Part shown: positions 1 through 8,271 of the stretch, piece by piece | How positions within the stretch are numbered: position 1 is the stretch's first letter | How the letters are laid out: each line of letters starts with the position of its first letter | From: Gammaproteobacteria bacterium | GTDB taxonomy: Bacteria > Pseudomonadota > Gammaproteobacteria > Pseudomonadales > Cellvibrionaceae | Direction: 5' to 3' | NCBI GenBank assembly: GCA_021151625.1 | Contig: JAGKWY010000047.1 | Coordinates: 1-26,165 of the forward strand | DNA length: 26,165 nucleotides | Translations under genes and position numbers: made by a program | Notes under the pieces: generated by a model | Told to the model about the DNA's origin: nothing | Database searches by the model: none | Seen by the model: the letters and a program-made list of their open reading frames with translations, nothing else

Positions 1-45
1 GGGGGGGACAGATAAAAATGTTGAACATCCTCCTTGATTTTCGGT

Positions 46-71
46 TAAAGTATGTTCTCTAAATTTGATAA
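46..71 (+). promoter_or_regulatory. Candidate sigma-28 (FliA-type) promoter
   Basis: A -35-like TAAAGTAT at 46-53 matches the flagellar sigma-28 consensus TAAAGTTT in seven of eight bases. A -10-like TTTGATAA follows at 64-71, matching the core GATAA of GCCGATAA, with a 10-base spacer (the usual value is about 11). It lies just before the first TPR gene. A sigma-28-like factor is encoded at 20699-21421, so the cluster could control this gene itself. One difficulty is that transcription would begin near base 78, leaving a leader of only about 8 bases before the GTG at 86. The link to the sigma factor is inference. Confidence 0.45.
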
Positions 72-85
72 AAAAAGGATATCAA

Positions 86-637
86 GTGTTAGACGCTAAA
101 GAATATTTGCACCTGGCGATTAATGCCATGGCCCGTGACGAACACCACGCTGCGCTGAATTACATTAAAGAAGTTTTGGCTCTTGAACCAGAAAATGCCA
201 ACGCGTTATATCTGCTTGGTGCAGAACACGCTGAGCTTGGTTTATATGATCGGGCGATCGAAGAAATAGAGAAAGCTCTGCATATTGACCCTAATATCGA
301 GATGGCTCGTTTTCAACTGGGACTTCTATATCTCAAAGCCAATCAGTTAGAAGGTGCAGCCAAGGCGTTTACCTATTTGGCGGAGCGCTCTCAGGTAGAT
401 TCCCTCGCCGCTTATGCCGCCGGTCTCGTCGCGTTGTGTAAAGAGGATATTCCGCGTGCACGCGAAAAACTGGCCTTGGGTTTATCTGGAACCAATGATA
501 ATCCTGCACTTAAAAAAGATATGCAGGAGCTTTTGAATAATTTACTGGATGGTCAGGGCGCAGCAACCCAGGAAACGTCGACTGAAGATTCCGCAACAGC
601 CTCCATTTACTTGGGCGCATACGGAACCAAGAATTAA
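86..637 (+). CDS. Small TPR-repeat protein (possible secretion chaperone)
   Basis: A 183-residue cytoplasmic protein with no signal peptide. It carries about three tetratricopeptide repeats over roughly residues 5-130, with typical signatures such as ALEPENANALYLLGAEHAEL and ALHIDPNIEMARFQLGLLYL, and a less regular, Ser/Thr-rich tail. TPR proteins bind partner proteins. Class II chaperones of type III secretion (the SycD/LcrH family) are three-TPR proteins of about this size, so an export chaperone or scaffold role is plausible but inferred. I chose the GTG at 86 because AAAGGA at 74-79 sits six bases upstream. The upstream in-frame TTG at 65 falls inside the candidate promoter -10 element. 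It is first of three tightly spaced genes. Confidence 0.75.
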   Translation: MLDAKEYLHLAINAMARDEHHAALNYIKEVLALEPENANALYLLGAEHAELGLYDRAIEEIEKALHIDPNIEMARFQLGLLYLKANQLEGAAKAFTYLAERSQVDSLAAYAAGLVALCKEDIPRAREKLALGLSGTNDNPALKKDMQELLNNLLDGQGAATQETSTEDSATASIYLGAYGTKN

Positions 638-648
638 ATCGAGCATTC

Positions 649-1032
649 ATGACTAGAATTGATCCTTTGCGAATTGCCCAAATTTTCAGATCACTAGCGA
701 GTGAATCTGGCGATCAGGTGCAGCGCAATTCGAATGAAGCGCAACGCAAACCTTTGGTAACCAGCCCTGACAAGGAGCCAAAGAAGCACGATAAAGAAGT
801 TTTACGGCAACGTTTGCGCCAGCGTTTACAGCGATTGAGTCAGGAAGATATTGATTTTTCTAAGGTAGCACCGGAAGTGACTATCAAAGAAGTGTTAATT
901 TGGGAATTTGGTGAGGAAGTGATGAGTCACCCTGAATTTAACCTTCTTGCCAGTAAAGTTACCCGTACTATGCAAGACAACGAAAAAGTTGCCCTGCAAT
1001 TGCAAAAACTCATTCGAGAAATGACGAACTAA
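649..1032 (+). CDS. Hypothetical 127-residue charged protein
   Basis: I do not recognise this family. The protein has 127 residues, no signal peptide and no membrane segment. Residues about 20-65 are very polar and rich in Arg, Lys and Gln, with the run RQRLRQRLQRLSQEDIDF. The second half (about 70-127) looks folded and mainly helical, around TIKEVLIWEFGEEVMSHPEF and a C-terminal amphipathic helix. It begins 11 bases after the first TPR gene and ends 7 bases before the second, so the three probably form one operon. A disordered N-terminus plus helical C-terminus would fit an exported protein or a chaperone partner of the TPR proteins, but nothing proves this. The start codon has only a weak ribosome site. 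Confidence 0.65.
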   Translation: MTRIDPLRIAQIFRSLASESGDQVQRNSNEAQRKPLVTSPDKEPKKHDKEVLRQRLRQRLQRLSQEDIDFSKVAPEVTIKEVLIWEFGEEVMSHPEFNLLASKVTRTMQDNEKVALQLQKLIREMTN

Positions 1033-1039
1033 TCAAAAC

Positions 1040-2251
1040 ATGGATAACATCAAACAGGATATGTCTGTAGCATCTTCTTTTACACCCAATGCGGAAACGT
1101 CTGCTCGCTTTGAGCGTTTTTCAGGATTTCTGAATACAGATCCAAAAAATATTTCCTTGCGCTTGAATGCGATTGAATTGGGGATCGAATGTCAGGCTTG
1201 GGATAAGCTGGGGCAACTGGTTGCCGACGGCATAAGTCTGGCTCCTGATAACGCATCATTGCACGCTCATGCTGGAATGCTTGCATTGAGAGATCAGAAC
1301 TATATATTGGCGTGCGAGCATTTTGAGTTTGTCATTACATCAGACAATTTCGTGTCTGATGCTTCTGTTTTATACAATTACGCATTCGCGCGTTTTTATC
1401 TTGCTGAGTATGAGAGAGCTCATTCTATTCTCATTCAAATACCCCCTACATCAATGATACAAAAATCAGTGAATGTATTATCAGCGCGCTGCCTTCATCA
1501 TTTGGGTAAACCGGAAGAGGCGATCGAATTGTTGCGCTTAATCCCGGCAGAGGAGATGGATGCAGAAGCGCAAGGTGTATTGGCGTTGTTGTTGCACGAA
1601 ACATTAAAAGAAACGGATGCGTCGGAAGCCGCCAATCGCGCATTATCGCTAAATCCGGTTCAATTGGATGCATTGCTTGCGCGCGCTTCTCTGGAGGCTG
1701 AATCCGATCGTTTTGATAATGCACGTCGCGATTATATTGTTGCAACGACCGCCCATCCTGGGTGTGGGCGTGCCTGGTCTGGGTTAGCGCAAATTGATAT
1801 GCGCGACATGCAGTTCGATAAAGCTCAGGAGGAGCTGGAGCTGGCGGTGAAGCTTATGCCTGACCATATAGGTAGTTGGCACATGCTGGCCTGGATTCAT
1901 ATTTTGCATGGGCGTGCCGAAGACGCTAAGTATGCTTTTGACCGCTCTTATGAAATTGATCGAAGTTTTGGTGAAACCCACGGCGGCTTCGCAGTGGTGG
2001 CCGCGATGCAGCAGCAGCGAAAATTATCTGAGCAGCATATGCGACGCGCACGCAAGCTCAACCCGGAGGGGTTTTCGGTGCATTATGCTGAGTTGTTGCT
2101 ACTTAAGGCAGAGGGCAGGCACGATGAGGCAAAGGCGCTTTATGACAATGTCATGAGCACCGCTAAATTGCCGTCGGGAGATATTATGGGTGTCCTTGTA
2201 GAGCAGCGTCTTGCTGAACTTTCCTCCAAATCTAACCCGGTTCTTCATTGA
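1040..2251 (+). CDS. Large TPR-repeat protein
   Basis: A 403-residue soluble protein made almost entirely of degenerate TPR units, about eight from residue 35 to 385. Examples are ALRDQNYILACEHFEFV, YNYAFARFYLAEYERAHSIL, WSGLAQIDMRDMQFDKAQEE and WHMLAWIHILHGRAEDAKYA. No catalytic domain, signal peptide or membrane span is visible. Proteins of this kind act as scaffolds or peptide-binding chaperones. Being cotranscribed with another TPR protein next to a flagellar-type export operon suggests a role in substrate handling or assembly, which is inference. It begins 7 bases after the preceding gene with a weak ribosome site, so translation is probably coupled. A hairpin follows the stop. Confidence 0.8.
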   Translation: MDNIKQDMSVASSFTPNAETSARFERFSGFLNTDPKNISLRLNAIELGIECQAWDKLGQLVADGISLAPDNASLHAHAGMLALRDQNYILACEHFEFVITSDNFVSDASVLYNYAFARFYLAEYERAHSILIQIPPTSMIQKSVNVLSARCLHHLGKPEEAIELLRLIPAEEMDAEAQGVLALLLHETLKETDASEAANRALSLNPVQLDALLARASLEAESDRFDNARRDYIVATTAHPGCGRAWSGLAQIDMRDMQFDKAQEELELAVKLMPDHIGSWHMLAWIHILHGRAEDAKYAFDRSYEIDRSFGETHGGFAVVAAMQQQRKLSEQHMRRARKLNPEGFSVHYAELLLLKAEGRHDEAKALYDNVMSTAKLPSGDIMGVLVEQRLAELSSKSNPVLH

Positions 2252-2267
2252 GTTTTTCTATCTGTTT

Positions 2268-2303
2268 TAGGTAGTTGTAAGCAGCTACCTATCAACGGTT
2301 TTT
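2268..2303 (+). terminator. Hairpin terminator after the TPR operon
   Basis: Arms TAGGTAGTTG (2268-2277) and CAGCTACCTA (2282-2291) pair over 10 bases with one G-U wobble around the 4-base loop TAAG. A run of five T (2299-2303) follows seven bases later. This separates the TPR operon from the flagellar operon. The rest of the gap to 2493 is AT-rich and should hold the promoter of the 25-gene operon. I see GCCTATAA at 2466-2473, close to a sigma-28 -10 element, but no matching -35. Confidence 0.5.
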
Positions 2304-2493
2304 AAAAGTAAAAGTGCTGTACAAAAACATTGCAAAGACGATATGCAATGCTATAAATTACGCCAAAATTAATTTGCAATGTGTAAAAACTTGTACTAGT
2401 CAGCTTTATAAGCTAGTTAAGTGTATTTATAAGATTTAATTTTTTCACTCTAGAAAACTTTCACTGCCTATAAAAATAAGCTTGGGGAATAGA

Positions 2494-2763
2494 ATGGAAT
2501 CCGACGTAGCCTTGCGGCTAATTAGTCACATGTTAATAACGGCCGCCCTTATATCTGCGCCGCTTATATTGTCCAACTTAGTTGTTGGCCTTGTCATTAG
2601 CATTATTCAAGTGGTTACTCAAATCCAGGAGATGACACTGACATTTGTTCCAAAGCTGATCGTATCAGTGTTGGTGTTGTTAATTTTTGGCAATTGGATG
2701 TTGAGTACATTGCAGGTTTTTACTAGAGAAGTATTTGCGCAAGCAGCTACATTCAATTTGTGA
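2494..2763 (+). CDS. fliQ: Flagellar export gate protein FliQ
   Basis: FliQ is a small two-helix inner-membrane subunit that wraps the FliP/FliR core of the flagellar type III export gate. The product here has 89 residues, the usual family length. Two hydrophobic segments (about 17-40 and 52-75) flank the conserved stretch QVVTQIQEMTLTFVPK. I chose the ATG at 2494 because GGGGA at 2484-2488 sits five bases upstream; a TTG at 2482 would add four unlikely residues. It is the first gene of the 25-gene operon and overlaps fliR. FliQ and SctS are close relatives, but the neighbouring rod and hook genes make this the flagellar form. Confidence 0.93.
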   Translation: MESDVALRLISHMLITAALISAPLILSNLVVGLVISIIQVVTQIQEMTLTFVPKLIVSVLVLLIFGNWMLSTLQVFTREVFAQAATFNL

Positions 2764-3521
2764 ATGATGTTGCTATGGATGGCGCCAACCAATTCTTTGT
2801 AATTTCCGCGCTAACTTTTTTTCGGTTGCTACCCATTATTGTTGTTGCGCCTGTCATGATGTTAAGGCGAGTTCCGGTATTGGTAAGAATAATTCTCGGT
2901 ATTTCTGTCGCCATTATTATGACTACCGGTTACGACAATACGATCAATAATGCCAAGTTGACATTTAGTTGGGCATCGCTGATTTCTGAATTTTTTATCG
3001 GCATGATACTGGCGTTTGGGTTTCATGCCGCTCAGGGAAGTATGCAAGTAATGGGGCATATTATTGATCAACAAGTCGGTTTTGCGGCAGCCTCAGTATT
3101 TGATCCTGCATCCGAGCAAATGCATAGCCTGATTGGCGAACTTTTAACATTGATGATTCTTGTAACTTTCCTGTCACTCAATATTCATCATCAATTGTTA
3201 ATAGGTATTGCGTCAACGTTGCAGGCGATACCAATCGGACAACCAATCAATTTAAATATTGAAGCCTTATGGCAAATTCTTGGTACCCAGTTTGCGCTGG
3301 CATTTGCCTTGGCATGTCCGGTTATTTTGACGGTATGGTTGATTGATATTGTGCTGGCTCTTGCATCAAGATCCATGCCCCAGGCAAATATTTATTTTGT
3401 AGCGATGCCGGTCAAAATTGCACTAGGTTTATTGTTGGTTGTTTGGTTAACCAGCTATGTACTTCCCCATTTAGGCCATATGTTTGAAACAATTTTCAAC
3501 AGCTGGCTGGCGTTATTTTGA
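2760..3521 (+). CDS. fliR: Flagellar export gate protein FliR
   Basis: FliR is the inner-membrane subunit that completes the helical FliP5-FliQ4-FliR1 export channel. The product has 253 residues (usual about 260), six or so hydrophobic segments, and family-like stretches such as GFAAASVFDPASEQ, preceding the central helices, and MPQANIYFVAMPVKIALGLL near the C-terminus. Translation probably starts at the GTG at 2760, which overlaps the fliQ stop as GTGA; an ATG at 2775 is the alternative. The overlap points to translational coupling with fliQ. Ten bases separate it from flhB. Confidence 0.92.
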   Translation: MNDVAMDGANQFFVISALTFFRLLPIIVVAPVMMLRRVPVLVRIILGISVAIIMTTGYDNTINNAKLTFSWASLISEFFIGMILAFGFHAAQGSMQVMGHIIDQQVGFAAASVFDPASEQMHSLIGELLTLMILVTFLSLNIHHQLLIGIASTLQAIPIGQPINLNIEALWQILGTQFALAFALACPVILTVWLIDIVLALASRSMPQANIYFVAMPVKIALGLLLVVWLTSYVLPHLGHMFETIFNSWLALF

Positions 3522-3530
3522 GGAGAAGTT

Positions 3531-4604
3531 ATGGCTGAGGAAATGGAGAAGGAAGAACAGGCAACGCCCTATAAATTGGAAGAGGCGCGCAAAAAAGGCC
3601 AGGTTGGACGCAGCTCTGAATTACTATCATTTGCAGTCTTGTTAACACTATTGGGCGGCTTATTGGCACTTATGCCGATACTGGCAGATACCATCGCCCG
3701 CTATGCGAGTAGTTGGATAGAAAATGCAGGAGTACTTGGAAAGGATTGGGCAACATTACTACATCAAACCAAGCAAAGCAGTTCCAGTTTGCTGCGTTAT
3801 CTTGGTCCACTGTATGTGCTTACTATCGCAGCGGTAGTCGTTGTTTCAATAACTCACGCGGGAGTTGTATTTAGCACTCATCCGTTAAAGCCCGACATCC
3901 AGCGTATTAATCCGGCACAAAATTTTAAAAAGCTATTTTCATTAAAAGCGTTAATAGAACTGATAAAAGTTGTTATCAAGTTAGCGTTATTTATTGGTGT
4001 GTCTTATATCTTTTTTAAAGACTATTCTTTGGAAATTAGTCAATCCCAATGGAGCTCGCCCAAGCAAATCGCGGCGTTGTGGCTGAATGTAACGGTAGCG
4101 CTCATTTGCTGGTTATTAGCAGTATTTCTATTATCTGCGCTGTTTGATCTATGGAATAGCAAGCGTGAATTTGCCAAGCAAATGCGAATGAGCCGGCGCG
4201 ATATTAAAGATGAACATCGCCGCCGTGAAGGCGATCAGGAAATAAAAGCGAAGCGCAAAAGATCGCAGTTGGAAATTATGAAGCGCGTTTCAGGAATGAG
4301 AAAAATTAAGGACGCAGATGTTGTGATTACAAATCCCACCCATGTCGCAGTTGCCTTGCAATATCGCCCAAAAACCATGGCTTTGCCTGTAGTGCTTACT
4401 TCGGGTCAGGGATTTTTTGCAAAACTTATTATAACCATTGCACGCAAGAACAGAATTTTGGTTTTACGTCGCCCGCCATTGGCGCGCGGTTTATTTAAAG
4501 AAATACAACCAGGTACACCGATCACTGCAGACTATCAAAATGCAGTTGCTAAAGTTTATCGTTGGGTTGTCAGTGTACCTGGGAACAAGGTATTGCAGTC
4601 ATGA
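3531..4604 (+). CDS. flhB: Flagellar export switch protein FlhB
   Basis: FlhB anchors the export gate and switches substrate class from rod/hook to filament type when its cytoplasmic domain cleaves itself. The 357-residue product has the expected charged N-terminus (EKEEQATPYKLEEARKKGQV), four hydrophobic segments, a basic linker at about 220-250, and the autocleavage motif NPTH at residues 268-271. That motif implies that specificity switching is retained. A strong GAGGAG ribosome site precedes the ATG. The C-terminus overlaps flhA through ATGA. It lacks the long C-terminal tail of some homologues (E. coli FlhB is somewhat over 380 residues). Confidence 0.95.
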   Translation: MAEEMEKEEQATPYKLEEARKKGQVGRSSELLSFAVLLTLLGGLLALMPILADTIARYASSWIENAGVLGKDWATLLHQTKQSSSSLLRYLGPLYVLTIAAVVVVSITHAGVVFSTHPLKPDIQRINPAQNFKKLFSLKALIELIKVVIKLALFIGVSYIFFKDYSLEISQSQWSSPKQIAALWLNVTVALICWLLAVFLLSALFDLWNSKREFAKQMRMSRRDIKDEHRRREGDQEIKAKRKRSQLEIMKRVSGMRKIKDADVVITNPTHVAVALQYRPKTMALPVVLTSGQGFFAKLIITIARKNRILVLRRPPLARGLFKEIQPGTPITADYQNAVAKVYRWVVSVPGNKVLQS

Positions 4605-6700
4605 TAGCTCAGCTAAAAAGCTTAACGTCGAATACAACAGAATTGTTTCTGATATCAGGAATGATCTGTATCCTGTTTATTCTTTTTACTCCGATTCCTC
4701 CGGGTTTTCTGGATTTTTTAATTCTTCTGAATTTTTCGATTGCTCTGTTGGTTCTATTAATAACCTTTTATACAGATAAGCCACTTTCGTTTTCGACGTT
4801 TCCATCTCTGTTGTTAATGACAACGCTGTTTCGGTTGGCCCTGAATATTTCAGCAACGCGTCTTATTCTGGAAAATGGCGATGCGGGAAAAGTAATTAAT
4901 GCCGTAGGTTTACATGTCGTTGGTGGAAACTATGTAATCGGACTGGTGGTATTTTTCATTTTGATTGTTGTGCAGTACGTGGTGGTAACTAACGGTGCCC
5001 AGCGTGTTGCAGAAGTTGCAGCGCGATTTACCCTGGATTCGTTGCCGGGTAAACAAATGAGTATCGATGCCGATTTGAATATGGGTCTGATTGACCAGGA
5101 AGAAGCGAAGCGCCGAAGAGCTCAGCTGGAGCGCGAGTCCAATTTTTATGGCGCTATGGATGGAGCTTCCAAATTTGTTAAGGGTGATGCGATTGCCGGC
5201 ATTATCATTATTTTAATTAATATTATTGGTGGGCTGAGTATCGGTATTGTTCAGCTCGGTATGGGGTGGAGTGAAGCTTTTCGTCATTACACCTTATTAA
5301 CTGTCGGCGACGGAATTGTTACCCAGATACCTTCACTTATTATTGCCGTTGCGACTGGTATTATTATCACCCGCGCTGCCACTGACACTCGTCTTGGGCA
5401 AGAAATTACCAAACAATTTTCAGCACATCCAAAGACATTAGTGATTGTTTGTCTTGCTTTGGCAAGTGTAAGTTTTTTGCCTGGCGTACCCATGTTACAA
5501 ATTTATTGCATTATATTTTTACTCGGCCTGGCTGCCTGGGTATCAATGCGAATCGCAAAAACGCGTGATGCGATCACCGAATCAATTCAGGCAAACTTAA
5601 ATGAATTATCTGGAGCTACATCACAAGAAAATGAAGGCGACTTATACGACCTTGCCAGCGTGGTGCCGTTTCAGATCTCGGTAGGCAGAAATTTGGCCCA
5701 GCAATACCTGTCTGCCCGCTCTGAATTTGATCAGCGGCTGATTACCTTGCGCAAACAACTTGCGCGTGATTTCGGGGTTATTTTCCCTGCCTTGCAAACT
5801 CGCACAGATAACAAGCTTGAACCCGACAATTATGAAATTTATGTGCAGGGAGTGAAAGTTGGAGAAGGTCAACTTGAGCTTCAATCAATCTTGGCAATTA
5901 ATCCAGGTGGTGATCGCGCAAAACTCGACGGTAAAAGCACCCGTGAGCCAACTTACGGTTTGCCAGCGTTGTGGATTTCCCCGGAGCAAGTACCCAACGC
6001 GAAATCATCAGGTTATACGTTAGTGGAGCCAGAAACAGTTTTGGTCACGCATATTCAGGAGTTATGTAAGAAATTTGCGCCGGAGTTCCTGACGCGTTCG
6101 GAAACTGAAAAACTGATTGAAAAACGCCGGCAAACAATGGGATCACTCGTTGATGACTTGATCCCGGGTGTCTTGTCCTATTCGGATATTCAACGCGTTC
6201 TCCAATTGCTTTTGAAAGAAAATATTCCGATCCGCAATATCGAAACCATTCTCGAAGTGTTAGCAGATCTGGGCAGAAATCTAAAATCTCCGGAAGATTT
6301 GGTAGAGCGTATCAGGGAAAAGCTCGGCCCGCTTATTTCAGAACAACTTAAAGATCAAAACGGGGATGTGCATGTGATAACTCTCGCCCCTGAGTTAGAG
6401 CGCCATCTGCTACTAGCAGTACGGCAAAAAGAACCGGGAATGTCGTTGTTATCGCCAACTGAGTTGGAAAATTTTGTAACTAAAGTTGCAGCAGAATGCG
6501 AAAAAATGATGCGTAAAAGTCACGTTCCAATTTTGTTATGCGCTTCGCCCATTCGTCGTACCTTGAAGAATATGTTGGCACGCACAGCTCCACAGCTAAA
6601 CATTGTTGCTATCAATGAAGTCGCTTATCACGCCAGGATTGTGTCCGCCGGTGTGATAGCAATCGAAATGCATTCGCATAATCTGGAGAAAGCTATATGA
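4601..6700 (+). CDS. flhA: Flagellar export gate protein FlhA
   Basis: FlhA forms the nonameric export gate whose cytoplasmic ring binds chaperone-substrate complexes and couples export to proton flow. The product has 699 residues (E. coli about 690). About eight hydrophobic segments occupy residues 15-320. The FHIPEP-family signature is present as RFTLDSLPGKQMSIDADLN and is followed by charged EEAKRRR. A large soluble domain covers about 350-699. I chose the ATG at 4601, which overlaps the flhB stop; a TTG at 4562 is possible but unsupported. In conventional clusters flhF and fleN often follow flhA; here the next gene is flgF, overlapping by ATGA. Confidence 0.96.
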   Translation: MIAQLKSLTSNTTELFLISGMICILFILFTPIPPGFLDFLILLNFSIALLVLLITFYTDKPLSFSTFPSLLLMTTLFRLALNISATRLILENGDAGKVINAVGLHVVGGNYVIGLVVFFILIVVQYVVVTNGAQRVAEVAARFTLDSLPGKQMSIDADLNMGLIDQEEAKRRRAQLERESNFYGAMDGASKFVKGDAIAGIIIILINIIGGLSIGIVQLGMGWSEAFRHYTLLTVGDGIVTQIPSLIIAVATGIIITRAATDTRLGQEITKQFSAHPKTLVIVCLALASVSFLPGVPMLQIYCIIFLLGLAAWVSMRIAKTRDAITESIQANLNELSGATSQENEGDLYDLASVVPFQISVGRNLAQQYLSARSEFDQRLITLRKQLARDFGVIFPALQTRTDNKLEPDNYEIYVQGVKVGEGQLELQSILAINPGGDRAKLDGKSTREPTYGLPALWISPEQVPNAKSSGYTLVEPETVLVTHIQELCKKFAPEFLTRSETEKLIEKRRQTMGSLVDDLIPGVLSYSDIQRVLQLLLKENIPIRNIETILEVLADLGRNLKSPEDLVERIREKLGPLISEQLKDQNGDVHVITLAPELERHLLLAVRQKEPGMSLLSPTELENFVTKVAAECEKMMRKSHVPILLCASPIRRTLKNMLARTAPQLNIVAINEVAYHARIVSAGVIAIEMHSHNLEKAI

Positions 6701-7449
6701 CTAACTTAATTTCCGGTCTTGCTAATGTAATGAGTGCAGAAATCAAAAATCTGGATACTATTGCAAACAACACAGCGAATTTGAACACTCCAGGTTTTCG
6801 TACCGAATATGCATCGTTACAAAACGTTGATTTTTTATCGCAAATTCAATCGACACCGGCAAATGAGTACACGCCAACAGGGCTTTCCGCCATCCAGTCC
6901 GATAAGACAGCGATGGTCCAAAGAACTATCCAGCAAAATGATGGCGGTGTTAAAACAACAGGTGTCAATACCCATATGGCATTGCGTGGTGAAGCCTGGT
7001 TTGTAGTGGAGAAAAACGATCAACTTTATTTGACCAGAAATGGAATGTTCAAAATAGATGGCGAAGGAAATTTGAAAACGACTACTGGTGAAAGTGTTAT
7101 TGGCGAAAAAGGTCCGATTAATAACTTATCAAGCGATTTTAAAGTTGCCAGTGATGGAAAAATATCCGTAGGCGAAAAGCAGGTTGACCAACTGATGATT
7201 GTTGCTACTACTCCGAGAGCGAAATTTACCCACTTGGGAAATGGCTTATATCAAACATCTTCCTTCTATGAAAAAGCTGCTCCAGCAGATTATTCGGTTT
7301 TAAGCGGCGTTTATGAAACAAGTAATGCAGACACAGCAACCGATATGATCCGCTTGATGCAAACCACAAGGCATATTGAAACTATCCAGCGATCGATTTC
7401 GGCATACGACCAACTGTTAAATGTTGGTATTAATCAGTTAGGTAAATAA
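6697..7449 (+). CDS. flgF: Flagellar proximal rod protein FlgF
   Basis: FlgF is a rod component secreted through the export gate. The 250-residue product has the flagellar rod/hook N-terminal motif, here LDTIANNTANLNTPGFRTEY. Its middle contains MALRGEAWFVVEKNDQLYLT, the usual FlgE/F/G beta-domain entry. The C-terminal helix with DMIRLMQTTRHIETIQRSIS matches the family's coiled C-terminal segment. It starts with ATG overlapping the flhA stop (ATGA), with GGAG upstream. I prefer FlgF to FlgG because the next gene is clearly FlgG and the flgF-flgG pairing is conserved. Confidence 0.88.
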   Translation: MTNLISGLANVMSAEIKNLDTIANNTANLNTPGFRTEYASLQNVDFLSQIQSTPANEYTPTGLSAIQSDKTAMVQRTIQQNDGGVKTTGVNTHMALRGEAWFVVEKNDQLYLTRNGMFKIDGEGNLKTTTGESVIGEKGPINNLSSDFKVASDGKISVGEKQVDQLMIVATTPRAKFTHLGNGLYQTSSFYEKAAPADYSVLSGVYETSNADTATDMIRLMQTTRHIETIQRSISAYDQLLNVGINQLGK

Positions 7450-7470
7450 TTTTTTGAATGGATGACAATT

Positions 7471-8262
7471 ATGATTGACGCGTTAAATATTTCAGAAAGC
7501 GGTTTGCACGCAACGCAAAAATGGATCGATTCCATTTCCAACAATGTAGCCAACATGCAAACCGTTGGTTATAAAAAAATGAGTGTAAGTTTTGCCAATA
7601 TGGTGAATCAACCTGCCACGACCGGAGCTGCCCCAACTTCTAATGCGCAGGAAACAAATACGTATGGAATTGGTACGCAAGTTTCATCGGTAAATTCTGT
7701 ATTCACCAACGGCTCAATCAAATCGACAAATAAAGAGCTGGATTTGGCTATTCAGGGCAATGGTTTTTTCGAAGTCGTGCGTAGCGATGGGACTTTTGCT
7801 TACACCAGGGCTGGACAATTTAAAATCAATAATGAAGGTGTGCTGACTACTATTGGTGGCCTGCCCCTCTCCTCTGATATTCGTGTATCACCTGACGTTT
7901 CTGCGGTGGAGATACAACCTAATGGCCAGGTGAAAGGTCATGTAACGAGCACGGGTGAGGTTCTTGAACTGGGTGAATTAAGAATAGCGAACGTAATGGA
8001 TCCGCACGCATTAAAAGCCGTTGGAAATGGCTTATACATTAATGACAGTTCGGTAAGCGGTGATGCTAACCAAATCACCCTGGAAAGCTCCGGAACCAAT
8101 GGAACCGGCCAATTACTTCAGGGATTCCTTGAAATGTCCAACGTAGATTTGATCGAAGAGATGTCCAGTTTGGTATTGGCTCAACGTGCATATCAATTGA
8201 ATGCGCGGATCATCCAAACTGCAGATCAGGTCATGGAAACTATTAATAACCTGAGAAGATAA
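7471..8262 (+). CDS. flgG: Flagellar distal rod protein FlgG
   Basis: FlgG forms the distal rod that crosses the periplasm. The product has 263 residues (E. coli 260). The N-terminus MIDALNISESGLHATQKWID aligns with the usual MISSLWIAKTGL start, followed by ISNNVANMQTVGYKK. The middle has LDLAIQGNGFFEVV and the C-terminus has EEMSSLVLAQRAYQLNARII followed by QTADQVMETINNLRR, both hallmark FlgG segments. That alignment favours the ATG at 7471 over the in-frame ATG at 7462. This is one of the best conserved proteins in the operon. Confidence 0.94.
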   Translation: MIDALNISESGLHATQKWIDSISNNVANMQTVGYKKMSVSFANMVNQPATTGAAPTSNAQETNTYGIGTQVSSVNSVFTNGSIKSTNKELDLAIQGNGFFEVVRSDGTFAYTRAGQFKINNEGVLTTIGGLPLSSDIRVSPDVSAVEIQPNGQVKGHVTSTGEVLELGELRIANVMDPHALKAVGNGLYINDSSVSGDANQITLESSGTNGTGQLLQGFLEMSNVDLIEEMSSLVLAQRAYQLNARIIQTADQVMETINNLRR

Positions 8263-8271
8263 AAGCTATCC

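Noticed and set aside
1..7. Run of seven G at the window start
   Set aside because: Too short, and cut by the window edge, to be interpreted.
2466..2473. GCCTATAA as a sigma-28 -10 element for the fliQ operon
   Set aside because: It matches seven of eight -10 bases and its distance to fliQ is suitable, but no TAAAGTTT-like -35 lies 10-12 bases upstream, so I do not call a promoter.
4562..4600. Extended FlhA start at a TTG inside flhB
   Set aside because: The ATG at 4601 overlaps the flhB stop as ATGA and gives the normal FlhA N-terminus.
7462..7470. Upstream ATG for FlgG
   Set aside because: Family alignment begins at the second ATG (7471), whose N-terminus matches the FlgG pattern.
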